Source of the DNA: Phialocephala subalpina
Taxonomy: Eukaryota; Ascomycota; Leotiomycetes; Helotiales; Mollisiaceae
Reading direction: 5' to 3'
NCBI GenBank assembly: GCA_900073065.1
Contig: FJOG01000011.1
Location: 1,360,846-1,424,845 of the forward strand
Length of the DNA: 64,000 nt
The notes below the pieces were generated by a model. That model was not told where the DNA came from, searched no databases, and saw nothing but the letters and a program-made list of their open reading frames with translations. The position numbers and the translations under genes were made by a program. Shown here in pieces: positions 32,320-44,521 of this stretch; positions within the stretch are counted from its first letter, which is position 1, and each line of letters starts with the position of its first letter.

Positions 32320-33078
32320 ATGCTGCAAAGCATAGCAAGCCGGGTTTGCACTGTCACAGTCTTCTCTCTCTTCGTTACTATTTTGATGTATATGACCCTA
32401 ACGCACGTTAAAATACGCACACCGATACCCAAGAAAATTGTATCCGGCTGGGGCGACGGATGGGCGTCTCTCCTGGCTCCTGGCGAGCCCTTGGAACGAA
32501 CGACAATGCGATCTCCATCAGGCCAATTCGTCTTCAATATAGAGAGTAATGGAGATCTTCTATTTCAGGATCGCAAATTGAGGAAGAACACGACCTTGTT
32601 TAGTCACAAAGGACCATCTGGTGGTGTGCACGGACTGGGCGATGGAGTGCATGTTCCTGAGAATGCAACATGGCATGCAGGGCTGACGAGGAGGGGGATA
32701 TTTTTGGTTTACTTTGATGTTCCTAAGTCACTAGAAGTGTTAACATCCCGCAAAAATCGATTAAATCCCACGGAGACAGAAGATAAGAGAGGCGATGAGG
32801 ACTTGGGGGATCTTCTTCAGGAAATAAACGAAGGCGACGGCGACTCTGACGGCGAGGATGATGAACCTGAAGAACCGAACCACGGCCTCGGGCATCTTTC
32901 ATTCACTGCTTGGGACTCCAACAGGCTCCCAGACTGTCACATACTTCCGAAATACGCACAAGCGAACAGCGCACCGTTTTTGCAGTTGGATGATACGGGC
33001 TTGCTACAGATCAGCACTGCGAATGAAGTTAATTGTATCATGAAGCATTCCGAAGAAGAGAGACCGAAAAAGCTTTGA
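32320..33078 (+). CDS. Membrane-anchored protein with a bulb-lectin-like region
   Basis: One exon, 252 residues from the first ATG at 32320. Residues about 8-25 are a hydrophobic anchor (VCTVTVFSLFVTILMYMTL) with basic residues nearby, probably a type II signal anchor. The rest is extracytoplasmic: SPSGQFVFNIESNGDLLFQD and FLQLDDTGLLQI resemble the beta-strand repeats of bulb-type (mannose-binding) lectins (SPNGxFxLxxQxDGNLVxYD), separated by an acidic low-complexity stretch (GDGDSDGEDDEPEE). Carbohydrate binding is an inference from these repeats; the canonical QxDxNxVxY motif is not exact. Ends just before an AT-rich island. Confidence 0.65.
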   Translation: MLQSIASRVCTVTVFSLFVTILMYMTLTHVKIRTPIPKKIVSGWGDGWASLLAPGEPLERTTMRSPSGQFVFNIESNGDLLFQDRKLRKNTTLFSHKGPSGGVHGLGDGVHVPENATWHAGLTRRGIFLVYFDVPKSLEVLTSRKNRLNPTETEDKRGDEDLGDLLQEINEGDGDSDGEDDEPEEPNHGLGHLSFTAWDSNRLPDCHILPKYAQANSAPFLQLDDTGLLQISTANEVNCIMKHSEEERPKKL

Positions 33079-33099
33079 TATGCAGAACATTAGATAATT

Positions 33100-33600
33100 A
33101 CAATAAAGAAAGCTCTTCCAAACGTTTCGCGGTTCTTGGATAGGATATAAATTGATTAAATACTAGAAATATTCATATATTTAAAACGTAATACCAAGGA
33201 GGGATTTCAATTTAAAAACAAATAAAATTAGCAAATTAGAAATTAAAATAATTAAAATGATTTATTTATTATAAAAATTAATATAAAGTTTTTCTCGAGA
33301 AAATTTTTTATATAGAAAATAAAATTTAAAAATAAAATAAAATATTATAATATATAAAAAATTTAAATTTAAATTAAAGAATAAAATATATTTTTCAAAA
33401 TTCTTTTATAAACCTTTTTTTCTTTATAAAAAATTTATTATTATTTATTCTTTAAAAAAATTTCTTAGATTTTAAAAACTTTTAAAAATAATTCTTTATA
33501 TTTAATATTAATATTCTCGAGGCGATAAAATTAATCTAATTTTCCTTAGTTTATAATCGTATATAGAAGTATATTCTAGTATTTAAATTTATATCCCTGA
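33100..33600. repeat. AT-rich RIP-like island
   Basis: Very AT-rich sequence with long A/T runs and no coding frame. Probably an eroded repeat. Confidence 0.6.
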
Positions 33601-33863
33601 TTTCAAATGCCGCTTTTTGGTAGAATTTGCAAATCGCAAAAAACTGTTGCCTGGACCTTTCATCCAACCAGAACCTTGGAACGATGTGATTTTCGGCAAG
33701 GATGCTCAGGGGTAAAATTCGCCAACACAAATGTCGCGAAGTCCTTTCTTCATTCTCCAGACTTCTTCATTCGACGCTTTCGATTATATTGCTGCAGCAA
33801 TTCCGCAAACTAAGACAGTGCTTTACTCCGGATCGTTCAGGCTTGTGTCCCTGTGCATCAGAG

Positions 33864-35043
33864 ATGCGGAGGGGTCATAAGAAGACAAGGACAGGCTGCA
33901 CGCAATGCAAGCGACGAAGAGTCAAGGTATTTTATACCCCTCTCGCCTTGATAGCCAGCTGACTGGTTGTAGTGCGACGAGAGAAAGCCGTTGTGCTCAA
34001 ACTGCGAAAGGCTGAAGCAACAATGCAGCCTCGAATTCCTGACCCCGATGGCTTTTTCGTCACGCAGTGTTTCAGGAACCAAAGGCGCTCATATTATGTC
34101 TGCACCTAACCTCAGCCTTGAACTTTCACCTTCCACTTTTGATCTTCGAACCAATGAACTCCTACATCACTACAGAACCACCCTTTACGCTTCCGTCGCC
34201 GATGACTGCCCACCCACCGTCTGGTGTGTCGCTATCCCACAACTAGGTCTCGAGCACCCCTTTATCCTCTCTGGCCTGCTCGCCATCTCGGCCCTGCACC
34301 TCGCCTCTATGGTCCCGCAGCGCAGACAAGAACTGCACATTCTCGCTTTCGCACAACAATCCTTAGCGCTGCCCTCATTCAGGTCAGTAATGAGGAGTCC
34401 GAAACCTGAGAATATCCCCGCCATTTTTATCTTCGCGGCTTCTATTGTATACTATGTCATGGCGTCACCTGATCAGGTGGATCGTTGCAGGCTACCAAGA
34501 CGCAACGATGAGCACCCGCACTGGTTTCAGACGATGAGAGGGTTTACGACTTTGCTTGGAAACCACCGGACACAGCTGGCAGGAGGACCCCTTGGTGCAT
34601 TAGTCCATTTCAAAGATGGTAAGAATCATGCGCCCGAGTACCCAGATGATGGGCGGCTCGCAAAACTCCATGGGATGTTCTCTTCGGACATGTCATCATC
34701 GACCCCGCTGTCAGAACGAATCGTTGAGAATTGCAAGGGAGCCTTGGAAGACCTCCGGCAAATTGCGGGACTCTCTTACTCCGCGACGTCTTTCAATGGT
34801 AAGACATTCGCTTGCATGTGGCCTGGTGATTTAAGTCAGGAGTTCGCGGAGCTGGTGTATGATAGGGATCCAAGAGCACTGGTCATCATGGCCCATTATT
34901 GCGTCTTGCTAAAGCGGTTAGATTATGTTTGGTTCCTGGAAAGCTTGGGGACAGGATTGTTGGAAAACATCAGGCAAGCTCTTGCAGAAGAGTGGCTGCC
35001 GTGGATAGCGTGGGCACTTGAGCAACCTGTCTTAACGAACTAA
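33864..35043 (+). CDS. Zn2Cys6 transcription factor, UPC2-like
   Basis: Two exons (33864-33926 and 33973-35043; 46-nt intron) give 377 residues. The zinc cluster lies at the extreme N terminus and is split by the intron: Cys12, 15, 22, 29, 32 and 39 in TGCTQCKRRRVK / CDERKPLCSNCERLKQQC. After a short linker comes a helical domain (LLHHYRTTLYASVADD, HPFILSGLLAISALHLA) of the type seen in sterol-uptake-control-like regulators (UPC2/SUT family). Total length is also typical of that group. The target pathway cannot be told from the sequence. Confidence 0.82.
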
Positions 35044-36285
35044 TAATAATAACATCTTAACATCACTGCGTTGCGAAATCCCTGAAGGACTCATCTACAG
35101 GATCAACAAGGGTGTCCTGATTCCCGACACGCACCCAAATCCCATGAAGTGGAGGCATGCAGGTAAATTTAACAGCGTATGAAAGTGGTACACTCAGAAG
35201 TGGACACGAAGATTGCAGGTCGGAGCGTGAAAAAAAGGAAGAATTTTGGAAGTTGTTTATTACATGGGCAGTCGCGCTGTGTATGCATCCCGGATTCTGA
35301 TTAGTCGGGAAAAAACGCGCCAAAACGTGACTGCGAGAACACGCGCGCAGCTTCAATGCATCGATTCAACCCCCTTTGAACCAACCCCATGGACCCCAAA
35401 ATCCGTCATGTCAACTTCACGTCAGCCGAAAGGCAGGGGATTCGTATCAAGCACCCTGAGATTTGCAGAAAGAGTGCCAACAGCTAACCGGATGTCATAT
35501 GTATTTGCTGCTAGGAACACGCCCAGATACCTGCTTCGCCGTCTCGCTCGACAGATTCACTGTGCTTCCAACCCTACGAAACCACACCTCAAGCATGCGC
35601 GACAAGTGCTGAAGTATTGGTTCGGGCCTAGCACGATAGGATTGTAATACCAGGGCAACGAAGACATACAGGCGTACACAGACGCACGAATATTGGTCGC
35701 CGGCAGGAGATAAGGACAACAGCAGTCAGTCGGCGGAATGTCTTTATACCCGGAGATGGTGCAGTGAGCTGGTCTAGCAAGAGGCAGGCCACTGTTGGCC
35801 TGTCCAGTTGTGGAGCGGAACATTCTCGGCCTGCGCGCGGAAGCGCTCGACGGTTCTCTTGTTGTAGCCAATGCCGTAATATTGCGCAACGAGAATTTAT
35901 TGTTTCAGTCTCAGCGTTAAATTGTATTTTGGAACAGGACTTTTGGAATAGCGGATGCTTAGAGTTTGGAGCGATGCCCTCTAGTTGGAAGTCCAATTGG
36001 AAGGCTTCCCAGTTGTTTTGTTCCTATTCTTCTTGTGAGAAGGGCGCTTGAATGGCTTCACCAAATTGCTCTCATTTTGACCTCTTTTCGCTGCGCTACT
36101 GCTAGAGCTTCTCCGGCCATTTCGAACTTTTCATTGGTCGGACTTCAAGTAGCTTCGCGCTACTATACGATTCCAGCTTTGTCTCGCGAAAAATGGGAAG
36201 GCCAGATTTCACAATGTCCTGTGGCAATTACGCCATGCTCGATCCTGCGCAGGATAATCCTAACCAGAAGCCAGATATGAGACCG
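35044..36285. other. Intergenic, nothing recognised
   Basis: About 1.2 kb between convergent regulator genes. Short open frames on both strands lack recognisable domains. Confidence 0.35.
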
Positions 36286-38483
36286 TCAGACACTGGAGTC
36301 AGCCCAAGCTCGCAGCGCTGCGTCGATGTCTAGCGACGAGTATTGCAAGTCGTAAAACTGATGCGGCAGCGACGACATCGCAACTGGGAGCTTCTCTTCA
36401 GCAATAGCATGTCTCAGTACCTTCCCCAGTCGCTCTAGATATCCATTAGCAAAGACTACACGTCCTCAGATGTAACAGTAATGCTTACTTGCAAGGTACC
36501 ACCGTTGACTACACGTCTTCATAGCGTACACCAACAGGTCAACACTTCTCGGGATCTCGACTGACAACACTTTTGCATGGACTGCAAACACTTCAGCAGA
36601 GATCCACAAGGTTTGCAGCTTCACTTACCAATAAAGAATCTTGCCGCTATGAAGATGCAGAATATCAGGTGCGGGCTCATGCTCTCCAGATCAGCGTCGC
36701 TGAGCGCTCGGAGGACCATGCTCATGTCGTCGCAAGCACTGAGGCTTCGTTGAATGGCGTGGTACCACGGCCCATGAACCTTTCCCAAGCCTTCGGGCGG
36801 CAGTGCCAACCTCTGATACAGGGAAATCACCGCGCTGTACATCGTAAGTCATCTAATTTAGTTCGGAATCTCGATAGGCTTACGCATCATAAGTCACTGT
36901 TATCATGACGATAGTGGAGCCCGACGCCGAACACTGCTGGCTCAACGTTTGGGTTGTCGCAGTAGAGTGTCTCCATTTGATGAGACCATCATCCACAAAG
37001 GTACACTGCGCTTGCCTCCTCACACGATCGATAGCTGATGCAACATCGAAAGACTGCTGCAAGAAGACGTGAACCTGGTAGACTTGCTGCGTCACCAAGT
37101 TCAGATACAGAGAGAAAGTCGATGACACTTCGATGTCACCAAAATTAGAGAACGCTGTTGCATTCTCCGGAAAAGCCCATACTGTTTCATCGCATGGGAA
37201 GGCCACTTCATTTTCTGGTCGGGAGAGACTTAGATTCCAACCAGCTCCCAAGGACGAGATACTATCAAGCGCTTCCGTCATCCAGTATGCTCGGATCATT
37301 TCTTCTTGCTCGATTAGCGTGGTTGGCATTTCCAGCATGCGCGGCGGAATGGTTGACAGCTTGTTGAAGTTCTCGCCCTTATTTGCGACCAGATCTCGCA
37401 GCCCCAGTTGTGTTCCCATCCTGACAAGGTAAGTCTCCAGAATTAAGGAGGATGATCTCGATAAGCAAACGACTTACTTCTTGCATAGAGCGACGAGGTT
37501 CCAGAACTCGGATAACTTTCCAGCGCCATAGTCGAGGATTGTTGTGATCAAGACTGCTTGAAGAGACTGAAGAGACAGGTTTCCAATCGCCTCCATAATG
37601 ACCTGGCTACGAAAATGAGTGGAGATCTGCTCGCGCTGGACGGCGGACAATGGGTTTGACAAAGACCAATGCGGTAAAGTGACCGCTATCACAGCTTTGA
37701 GGACAATCGATAACGACGAATCCACCAGGGTTGTCGAGTTCTGGATGACGGCAAGAATCGAGAGCTTGTGGAGAATTGGAAACCAAGGGTGGTACTTCTC
37801 AAACCACGCATCGCAAAGGTCACAGAGCGTTGCTTGGGACAACAACGACAGATCTGGCTCGGTGGTTGCCAAAGGTTCGTCGCCATGCCATTTGGGAGAG
37901 CCATCTTGCCATTGCGGGGATGAATGTGAGTATGCTCTGTCTGTCCGTGGCGAGCCTGATGGTAGCCTCTCTATTACTGCTAGAGTCCACTGAGCCGTCT
38001 ACCACGTACAGGAGAAGATTGGAGAGTCTTACCAGTCTGTTGTGCTTTGAGAGTCTTCACCTCCTCTTCGAGCCTGTCTGTTGTATCGCAAATGTTAGAT
38101 TTCGTCCGTTGGTTAACTGGCGATGCCGATGGCTCCTACCTAACCGACTTTCCAGTGCGGAGACATATCCTGCTCGCAGCCCTCTCTTCTTTGCATTTGA
38201 TACATACTCGCAAGTTGTGCCAATCTGCACACAAAATCCACAACTCGGACGATGTCGGTCGCACTTGACTTTCCGTTGCCGGCAAGAACAGCACCTGCAA
38301 GCATGTGAGCCTAGATTCCTTCAGGCACTTACTTCAATTGGTCAAAATTGGCTTGGGCGTTGGTAATTGCGAAGCACCTTATCACAAACATGTCACTTAC
38401 GCGACTTTGCCTAGCTCTTGATCTCCACTCTGATTATCGTCATCTCGGTCGACGTCCATCTGTGTTTGCGATGTGTCGGACAT
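36286..38483 (-). CDS. Zn2Cys6 transcription factor with coiled coil and fungal TF domain
   Basis: Eight exons (38483-38401, 38294-38140, 38077-38033, 37979-37478, 37420-36884, 36834-36629, 36581-36489, 36434-36286) join in phase to 589 residues. The cluster is Cys29, 32, 39, 46, 49 and 56 (ACCSCRQRKVKCDRHRPSCGFC), with an extra Cys30. It is followed by a leucine-rich linker (LESRLDRLEEEVKTL), typical for dimerisation, and a fungal-specific TF domain beginning LCDLCDAWFEKYHPWFPILHK. The C terminus ends ADSSV. The last two exon boundaries are the least certain. It is transcribed away from the transporter-monooxygenase-dehydrogenase genes that start 0.8 kb away, so it is the natural candidate for their local regulator. 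Confidence 0.82.
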
Positions 38484-39273
38484 GACGGGTCCTCCGGAAA
38501 ATTAATTTTATGTGAAGACAGCAACATGAGCCGGTCAACATGAGCCGGGGAGAACATGGACGTACTTGACGGCCTGGAGATGGCAGCTACGGAGGAGCAA
38601 CAGGCGCGGCGCAGCTTCCCCGCCTTTGGGACAAAAGCAAGTTTGGGGAATGTGGGGTCAAGATCGGCAAAGCCCCCGTTCCCCTTTTTATGCGAAGCGA
38701 CTCGATTGAGATGTTGCCAGTATTCCCGCTCGTCTCGAGTCAGTCTCGGTAACCTTATGCCACCCGAGAGTATGCGCCAATTGTCAGCTCGCCACTTGGT
38801 CCCTTGACTGCACGCTCTTGTGCACAGGTAACGGGCCATGTCAACGCCGTGAGCCTCTCGAGAATGCAGGATGATCCCCCAGTGCACCACGCACCCCGCA
38901 TCCCGCACTGCATTTCTCGACTGGGTCAACCCTTGGACCTGTCGCTTGTCCTCATCAGCGACCAAATCCACCTTAGCTCGTGCCTTGGAATCACTCCGAT
39001 TCCAACGTCGAGGCCACAATCTCCGTGGCCCTTGGCTCATTTTGAAATACCCATCTGCTTTTTGTGGCTGACATGCCGCCTCAAGTCTTTCAACACGCCG
39101 CGCTACCCCGGACCCCATACCCCAGAAATCACAGGCTGGAACTACTTCTCGGCTCATGATGTCTTATACAGAGCACTGTCCCCGGGACAATTCCACTCTT
39201 CTTCACGGCCTCAAGTTTTCCTATATCCACATCCACCGCAATCACGACTATTACCAAAATCATTACCATCACG
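38484..39273. promoter_or_regulatory. Divergent intergenic region between regulator and transporter
   Basis: About 790 bases between two divergent start codons. Open frames here lack protein character. It should contain the promoters of both genes. Confidence 0.4.
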
Positions 39274-41104
39274 ATGTTGACCGGATCTTCACTTGAGATT
39301 GCCCTTACGGCAGCTAACTCCGCGGCTCAAGCTTGGTATGGCTATGACCAAGGAGTTATCAGCGGCATTATCATCGGCTCTCATTTCATTGAGCAGTTCC
39401 CTCAGACGAAGAACACCAATATTCAAGGCATCACTGCTAGTTGTTTCTCAGTATGCAAAAACAATTCATCTCCCCATTCTTTTTTGGGACTCGCTGACGA
39501 AACGTTCGTAGCTTGGTAATCTAGCTGGCTGCCTGTTCGCGGCCATGTATGGGAACCGTCTTGGACGGAAGAACACCTTGCGAACAGGAGCAGTCGTCTC
39601 AGCTATTGGAGCAATTCTTCAATTCTCCGCAACTCATTTCCCACAGCTTATCGTGGGTCGAGTCATCAATGGCATAGGCAATGGTAATTGACCTGACCAC
39701 TCCTTGAGGCGCATGCTAATATACTGTTTTCAAAGGAATGCTCAGTTCAACCTGTGGCATGTACCAAGCAGAGTCATGTCGAGGACCCAGACGAGGAAAA
39801 CTCTCTGTCATCGTCGTGTTGCACAACGTAGTCTTCTACTGCCTTGCAAGCTGGCTCACCCTGGCATGCTCGTACATCAATAACAGCGCTCAATGGAGAC
39901 TTCCTCTTGCACTTCAGGTAAGCTAAATATCACTTTCGCATATATGAATACACCCTGACAATATTCTAGCTCGTTCCATGCATAGCCTTGATGTCCTTGC
40001 TCCCACTTCTTCCCGAGTCGCCTCGCTGGCTGGTCATGCACGATCGCATGGACGAAGCTCAAATTGCTCTAGCCCGCTATTTAGGTGATGATTTGCCCTT
40101 GGACGACCCCGAAGTTCTGCGTGAGCTAGGTTCAATCGAAGAATCCTACAAGCTCGAGAAACAATCTGCCATCTCATTCAAGGAAGTCATCACGTGCCGC
40201 GATCGATCTCGACATCTCCACCGCCTTATACTCGGATGCGGTGGTCAATTCATGCAGCAATTTGGCGGTATCAACGGTTTAAACTATTACTTTCCGATCA
40301 TCCTTACTGAGAACATTGGACTGTCTGAGCTGATGGCGAGGATCTTGACTGGTTGCAATGCTACGTCTTACATGATCTCGTCTGGACTCTGCTTTTGGAT
40401 GATTGAGCGCTCTGGACGACGTTCACTTATGCTGAGTGGCCTGGGACTGCAATGCCTGGCATACGTCATGGTTGCAATTGCAATTGCTTTACAAACCCAA
40501 GCACCCTTCCAGGTAAGAAGATCATAGCCTCTAACCAGGCTAGATGGCTGCTAATAGAAATAGTGGGGAGCTGTTGCGATCACATTTCTTTTCTTCTACT
40601 ACGCGGCTTTTGGTTGCACTTGGGGCATGGTTCCTTGGGTTTATCAAGCGGAGATCAACTCTCTCGCAATGCGGACAAAAGGTTCCGCGGCAGCTACTGC
40701 TACGAATTGGCTTTTCGGTTTCGTCTGCACACAATTCACGCCCACAGGTATTCGAAACATTGGATATAGATTCTACATCAGTAACTTCTCCTACACAATC
40801 CTCAACGATCACTCAAACTAACGATCCGTCAGTCTTCGCAGCATTCAATCTGCTTTTCGTCCCTGTCGTCTACTTCCTTTACCCCGAAACGTCCAATCGT
40901 ACTCTAGAGGATATTGATGAGTATTTCGATGTAGATTCTGGACACAAGACTATTATCCCGCTCAGCGATAGGGCGGCAAGGTCGACTGCACGACCTCAGG
41001 AAGCGATTGATGCGGAGATTAGACGTGTTGCTACTTCGTCGGTGCAATTTGGGAAAAAGCTTGATGATCCCACTACGGTTCACGTCGAAGATGTGAGTTC
41101 GTGA
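39274..41104 (+). CDS. MFS sugar-porter-type transporter
   Basis: Six exons (39274-39450, 39512-39683, 39736-39917, 39970-40512, 40564-40780, 40833-41104) give 520 residues. Sugar-porter hallmarks: GYDQGVISG in helix 1, GNRLGRKNT in loop 2-3, PESPRWL after helix 6, QQFGGINGLNYY in helix 7, ERSGRRS in loop 8-9 and PETSNRTLEDID after helix 12. Length and order of motifs are complete, so it should be a functional 12-helix plasma-membrane transporter. The substrate need not be a sugar; such carriers in fungal clusters also take up other small polar molecules. It heads a row of same-strand genes with a flavin monooxygenase and an alcohol dehydrogenase. Confidence 0.9.
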
Positions 41105-41759
41105 TCGCGGAGCAGCGTAGCATTGGCACTCTCGCATTCAAGAATGCGAAGATATATATCAAGGAAATTAAGGGAGATCAACGGAGCTAAGGATCTGGAA
41201 GATTCGAGTGGCGGTGGACATGTGATGATTGTGTATGTTATGTTACTGTGTTTTTATAAATGAAAAGATATTTGGAATCGGCAATATTGCAACGTCTCGT
41301 GAGGCTATTCTCATTCCCACCCCACGCCAAAGATCTCTTGAGAGAGACCAGATAGCTTTGCGCACAATGGTCTCGTGGCCAGCGTTGCCACGTCAGCCCG
41401 TAGTAGCATTGGACCTTCTGCTAAGAAGCGGGTGAAACTCATTGTGGGACAGTCGAGGTTGAGCTACTGACGCCTTGTGGTTTTGAAGCCCTGTATTGGA
41501 CGTGTTCTCTGAAGGGCTCACCCACGGAATGTACGCCGAGGATCTACGCGCGCTGGACGGGCCATATCAAGTCCGCTGAGGCCGCCCCTCACGTGCATCA
41601 CATGCATATCGCCCCAACTTTCTATCGCGGGGCAATTCGCAAGGTAACTTTCCCTCGTGAGGTCGAATATAGTTATAAGATACGCAGCTGTACTTGTCAG
41701 ATCACAGCCAAACTCAGTTCTTGTCTTTATTTTTCAAAGCACTCAATCCGTTTTTCAAG
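41105..41759. other. Intergenic
   Basis: 3' flank of the transporter and promoter of the monooxygenase. Nothing else recognised. Confidence 0.35.
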
Positions 41760-43767
41760 ATGTTTGCGGAACGCCACACAATCAAGCTCCCTCGCTTCCC
41801 AGCGGCCCCTGCCCTGGAACTCGCCCAGCACAAGCAAGCCCCATCCACACCCTTCGAAATCGCCCAGCAATGGATCACCAAGCTCGAATCCGTGCTGAAA
41901 AGCAAAGATGCCTCAAAACTTTCTACTGTTCTTCATCACGATTCCTGGTGGCGCGACATGCTCGCCCTTTCCTGGGACATCCGCACCATCCACGGCTTGG
42001 ACAAAGTCGCTGCGTATTTCAGCGAGAACTGGACGCCAAACAACCTCTCCAACCTCAAGATTCGCGAGACTGGGAAATTTGCACCTCATACAGAGTCTCC
42101 AATTGAAGGTTTGGAGTGGTTGGAGTCCATGTTTGATTTCGAGACAAGTGTTGGCAATGGATCTGGAATGCTGCGTCTTGTGCAGGGGTCGGATGGTATT
42201 TGGAAGGGACATATGATCTATACTGCTTTGAAGGAATTAAAGGGGTTTGAAGAGGGAGAGGGATACCGGAGGCCTCATGGTGGTGCCGAGAAGCTGCCTG
42301 GAGGTTTTGCTAAAGGGAATTGGTTTGAGAGGAGACAGAGACAGGTTGAGTTTCTGGACGAGGAACCTGCTGTGCTCATTATTGGCGCTGGTAAGTCACC
42401 CATCTGGCAGCTCAAGGAAGTCCATGCTAAGATCGTGTAGGTCAGTCGGGACTCAATTTGGGAGCGAGACTACAGGCAATGGGCACAACTTCCCTGATTA
42501 TTGACAGAAACAAGCGTATTGGAGACAATTGGCGCAACAGATACCGAGTAAGTCATCCTTCAAGTGGCCTCAGTTCAAGCAAGTTGACAATGATGCTAGA
42601 CTTTAGTCACACACGACCCAGTCCAATATACACACATGGCATACATGCCATTCCCATCCAACTGGCCACTGTTCACACCAAAAGATAAGCTAGGTGACTG
42701 GTTCGAGTCATACGCAAGCATGATGGAACTCAACGTCTGGACCTCAAGCACAGTCTCCTCTACTACATACGACGACAGCACCCGCACCTGGACAGTTGAG
42801 GTCCTCCGAGGAGATGGCAGCACTCGTACACTTCACCCCCACCACGTCGTCCTCTGCACCGGCCACGCAGGCGAGGCTCTCATCCCATCCTTCCCCGGCC
42901 AAGAAAACTTTAAGGGTCAAGCATACCACGCCAGCTTCCACAAAGACGCCGCTGAAACCGGCGACGCCAAGGGCAAGAAAGTGGTCGTTATTGGTACAGG
43001 CAACTCAGGTCATGACATTTCCCAAAACTACTACGAGAACGGCGCTTCCGTCACCATGCTCCAGAGACGCGGCACCTACGTTATCTCGGCTGCAAAAGGC
43101 CTGTTCATGCTGCACGAGGGCATGTACGATGAGGGTGGGCCACCAACTGAAGATGCGGACATTGCTGGTCAATCTCTGCCGATTCCTGTTCAATTTGCTC
43201 TCAATGTCGATCTCACCAAGAAGATCGCCGAGGTCGAGAAGGCGAATGTTGAAGGTCTGACTAAGGCTGGATTCAAGCTTGACTTTGGTGATGACGGGAG
43301 TGGCATTTATCGCAAGTATGTTACCCGTGGAGGTGGATACTACATTGATATTGGCGCTAGTCAGTTGATTATTGATGGGAAGATTGCGGTCAAGCAGAGC
43401 CCGGGTGGTATTTCTCACTTCGAGCAAGACGGAATTGTGTTGGCGGATGGCACGAAGATGGAAGCTGATGTTGTGGTGCTTGCCACCGGATACGACAACA
43501 TGAGAACAACTTGCCGGAAGGTGATGGGAGATGCTGTTGCAGACCGCTGCAAGGATGTGTGGGATCTGGATGAGGAAGGAGAGGTGAATGTTGTGAGTTT
43601 ACCGAGAACTGTTTCGATTCCGAGCAAGCTGACAGACTCTCTAGATGTGGAGACCAAGTGGACACCCAGGATTTTGGTTCATGGGAGGAAGTCTCGCGCT
43701 TTGTCGTATCTACTCTAGATTCCTGGCTTTACAGATCAAGGCTGTTGAGGAAGGTCTTGCGAAGTAG
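41760..43767 (+). CDS. Flavin-dependent monooxygenase (Baeyer-Villiger-like)
   Basis: Four exons (41760-42390, 42441-42547, 42600-43592, 43645-43767) give 617 residues. The N-terminal 200 residues resemble a SnoaL/NTF2-like fold (SWWRDMLALSWDIRTIHG). The FAD Rossmann motif is IIGAGQSGLNLG (across intron 1), the NADPH motif VIGTGNSGHDI, preceded by FKGQAYHASFHKD, which matches the FxGxxxHxxx fingerprint of flavin monooxygenases and BVMOs. LATGYDN and the C-terminal block PSGHPGFWFMGG complete the family pattern. The frame continuing past 43592 without splicing stops early; the 52-nt intron restores the conserved end. It oxidises ketones or heteroatoms; the substrate is unknown. Next gene is a zinc alcohol dehydrogenase, a frequent partner. 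Confidence 0.9.
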
Positions 43768-44521
43768 ATCAACCTGGATGTGGATGATTTGTGAGGAAAT
43801 GCACGGGAAAGGATCTTGGGAGTAGTAGAACTAGAACGCTATGACAAGAAATACTTTCGTACCCAGCCTACCCTCATGCATCCAGTTCCCTTCGTCCGAT
43901 TGAATGCGCTTGTGCTTCAAACAGTCTACTACCAAAATAAGCATCCATGCTGTGCTAACATGCAATGAAGTGTTGAGGATATAAGTTGCGCTTGAGCAAG
44001 GCAACTTTAGCGAGCCCTAAAAGCTTACCCCGCCATTACCCCGCTTCACCTTCCATCCGGCATTCCTACCCCACTAAGAGCACCTCTCCTCGTAAATCGC
44101 CTCATGATCTCACTCGCATTTCCCTCGCAAATGTTGCCCTTCCAGACTATCAATACTCTCCCACCAATTTTCAAAGGCCGGTTCCAAGATAAAGAGCGAA
44201 GGTGCGGTGCATAGGCGGGTGAGATGATACCAAGATGGAGGTGAGCGGGGCAATCCCACTCTTGCCAGCAGGACGCGGTGCAAACATGGCCCGCGAAAGC
44301 AACGCATGACCTGCCATCGTCAATAACTTGTGGAAACTGACCCGTACCGCAAACTTCCTTCTTGTTTGCCAGCGCCGCGATGTGTCTTGCCGCAGCGGAC
44401 TACAGATGGCCGAAGACGGAAAAGGAGTTGAATAAAAGAGCCTTCATCGCTCTAAATTATGTGTAAGTCCTCTGTTTCTTCTCTTAGTCTTGCTCAAACC
44501 CCACTTTTGGAAACCTGCAAA
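43768..44521. other. Intergenic
   Basis: About 750 bases with no convincing gene; promoter of the alcohol dehydrogenase. Confidence 0.35.
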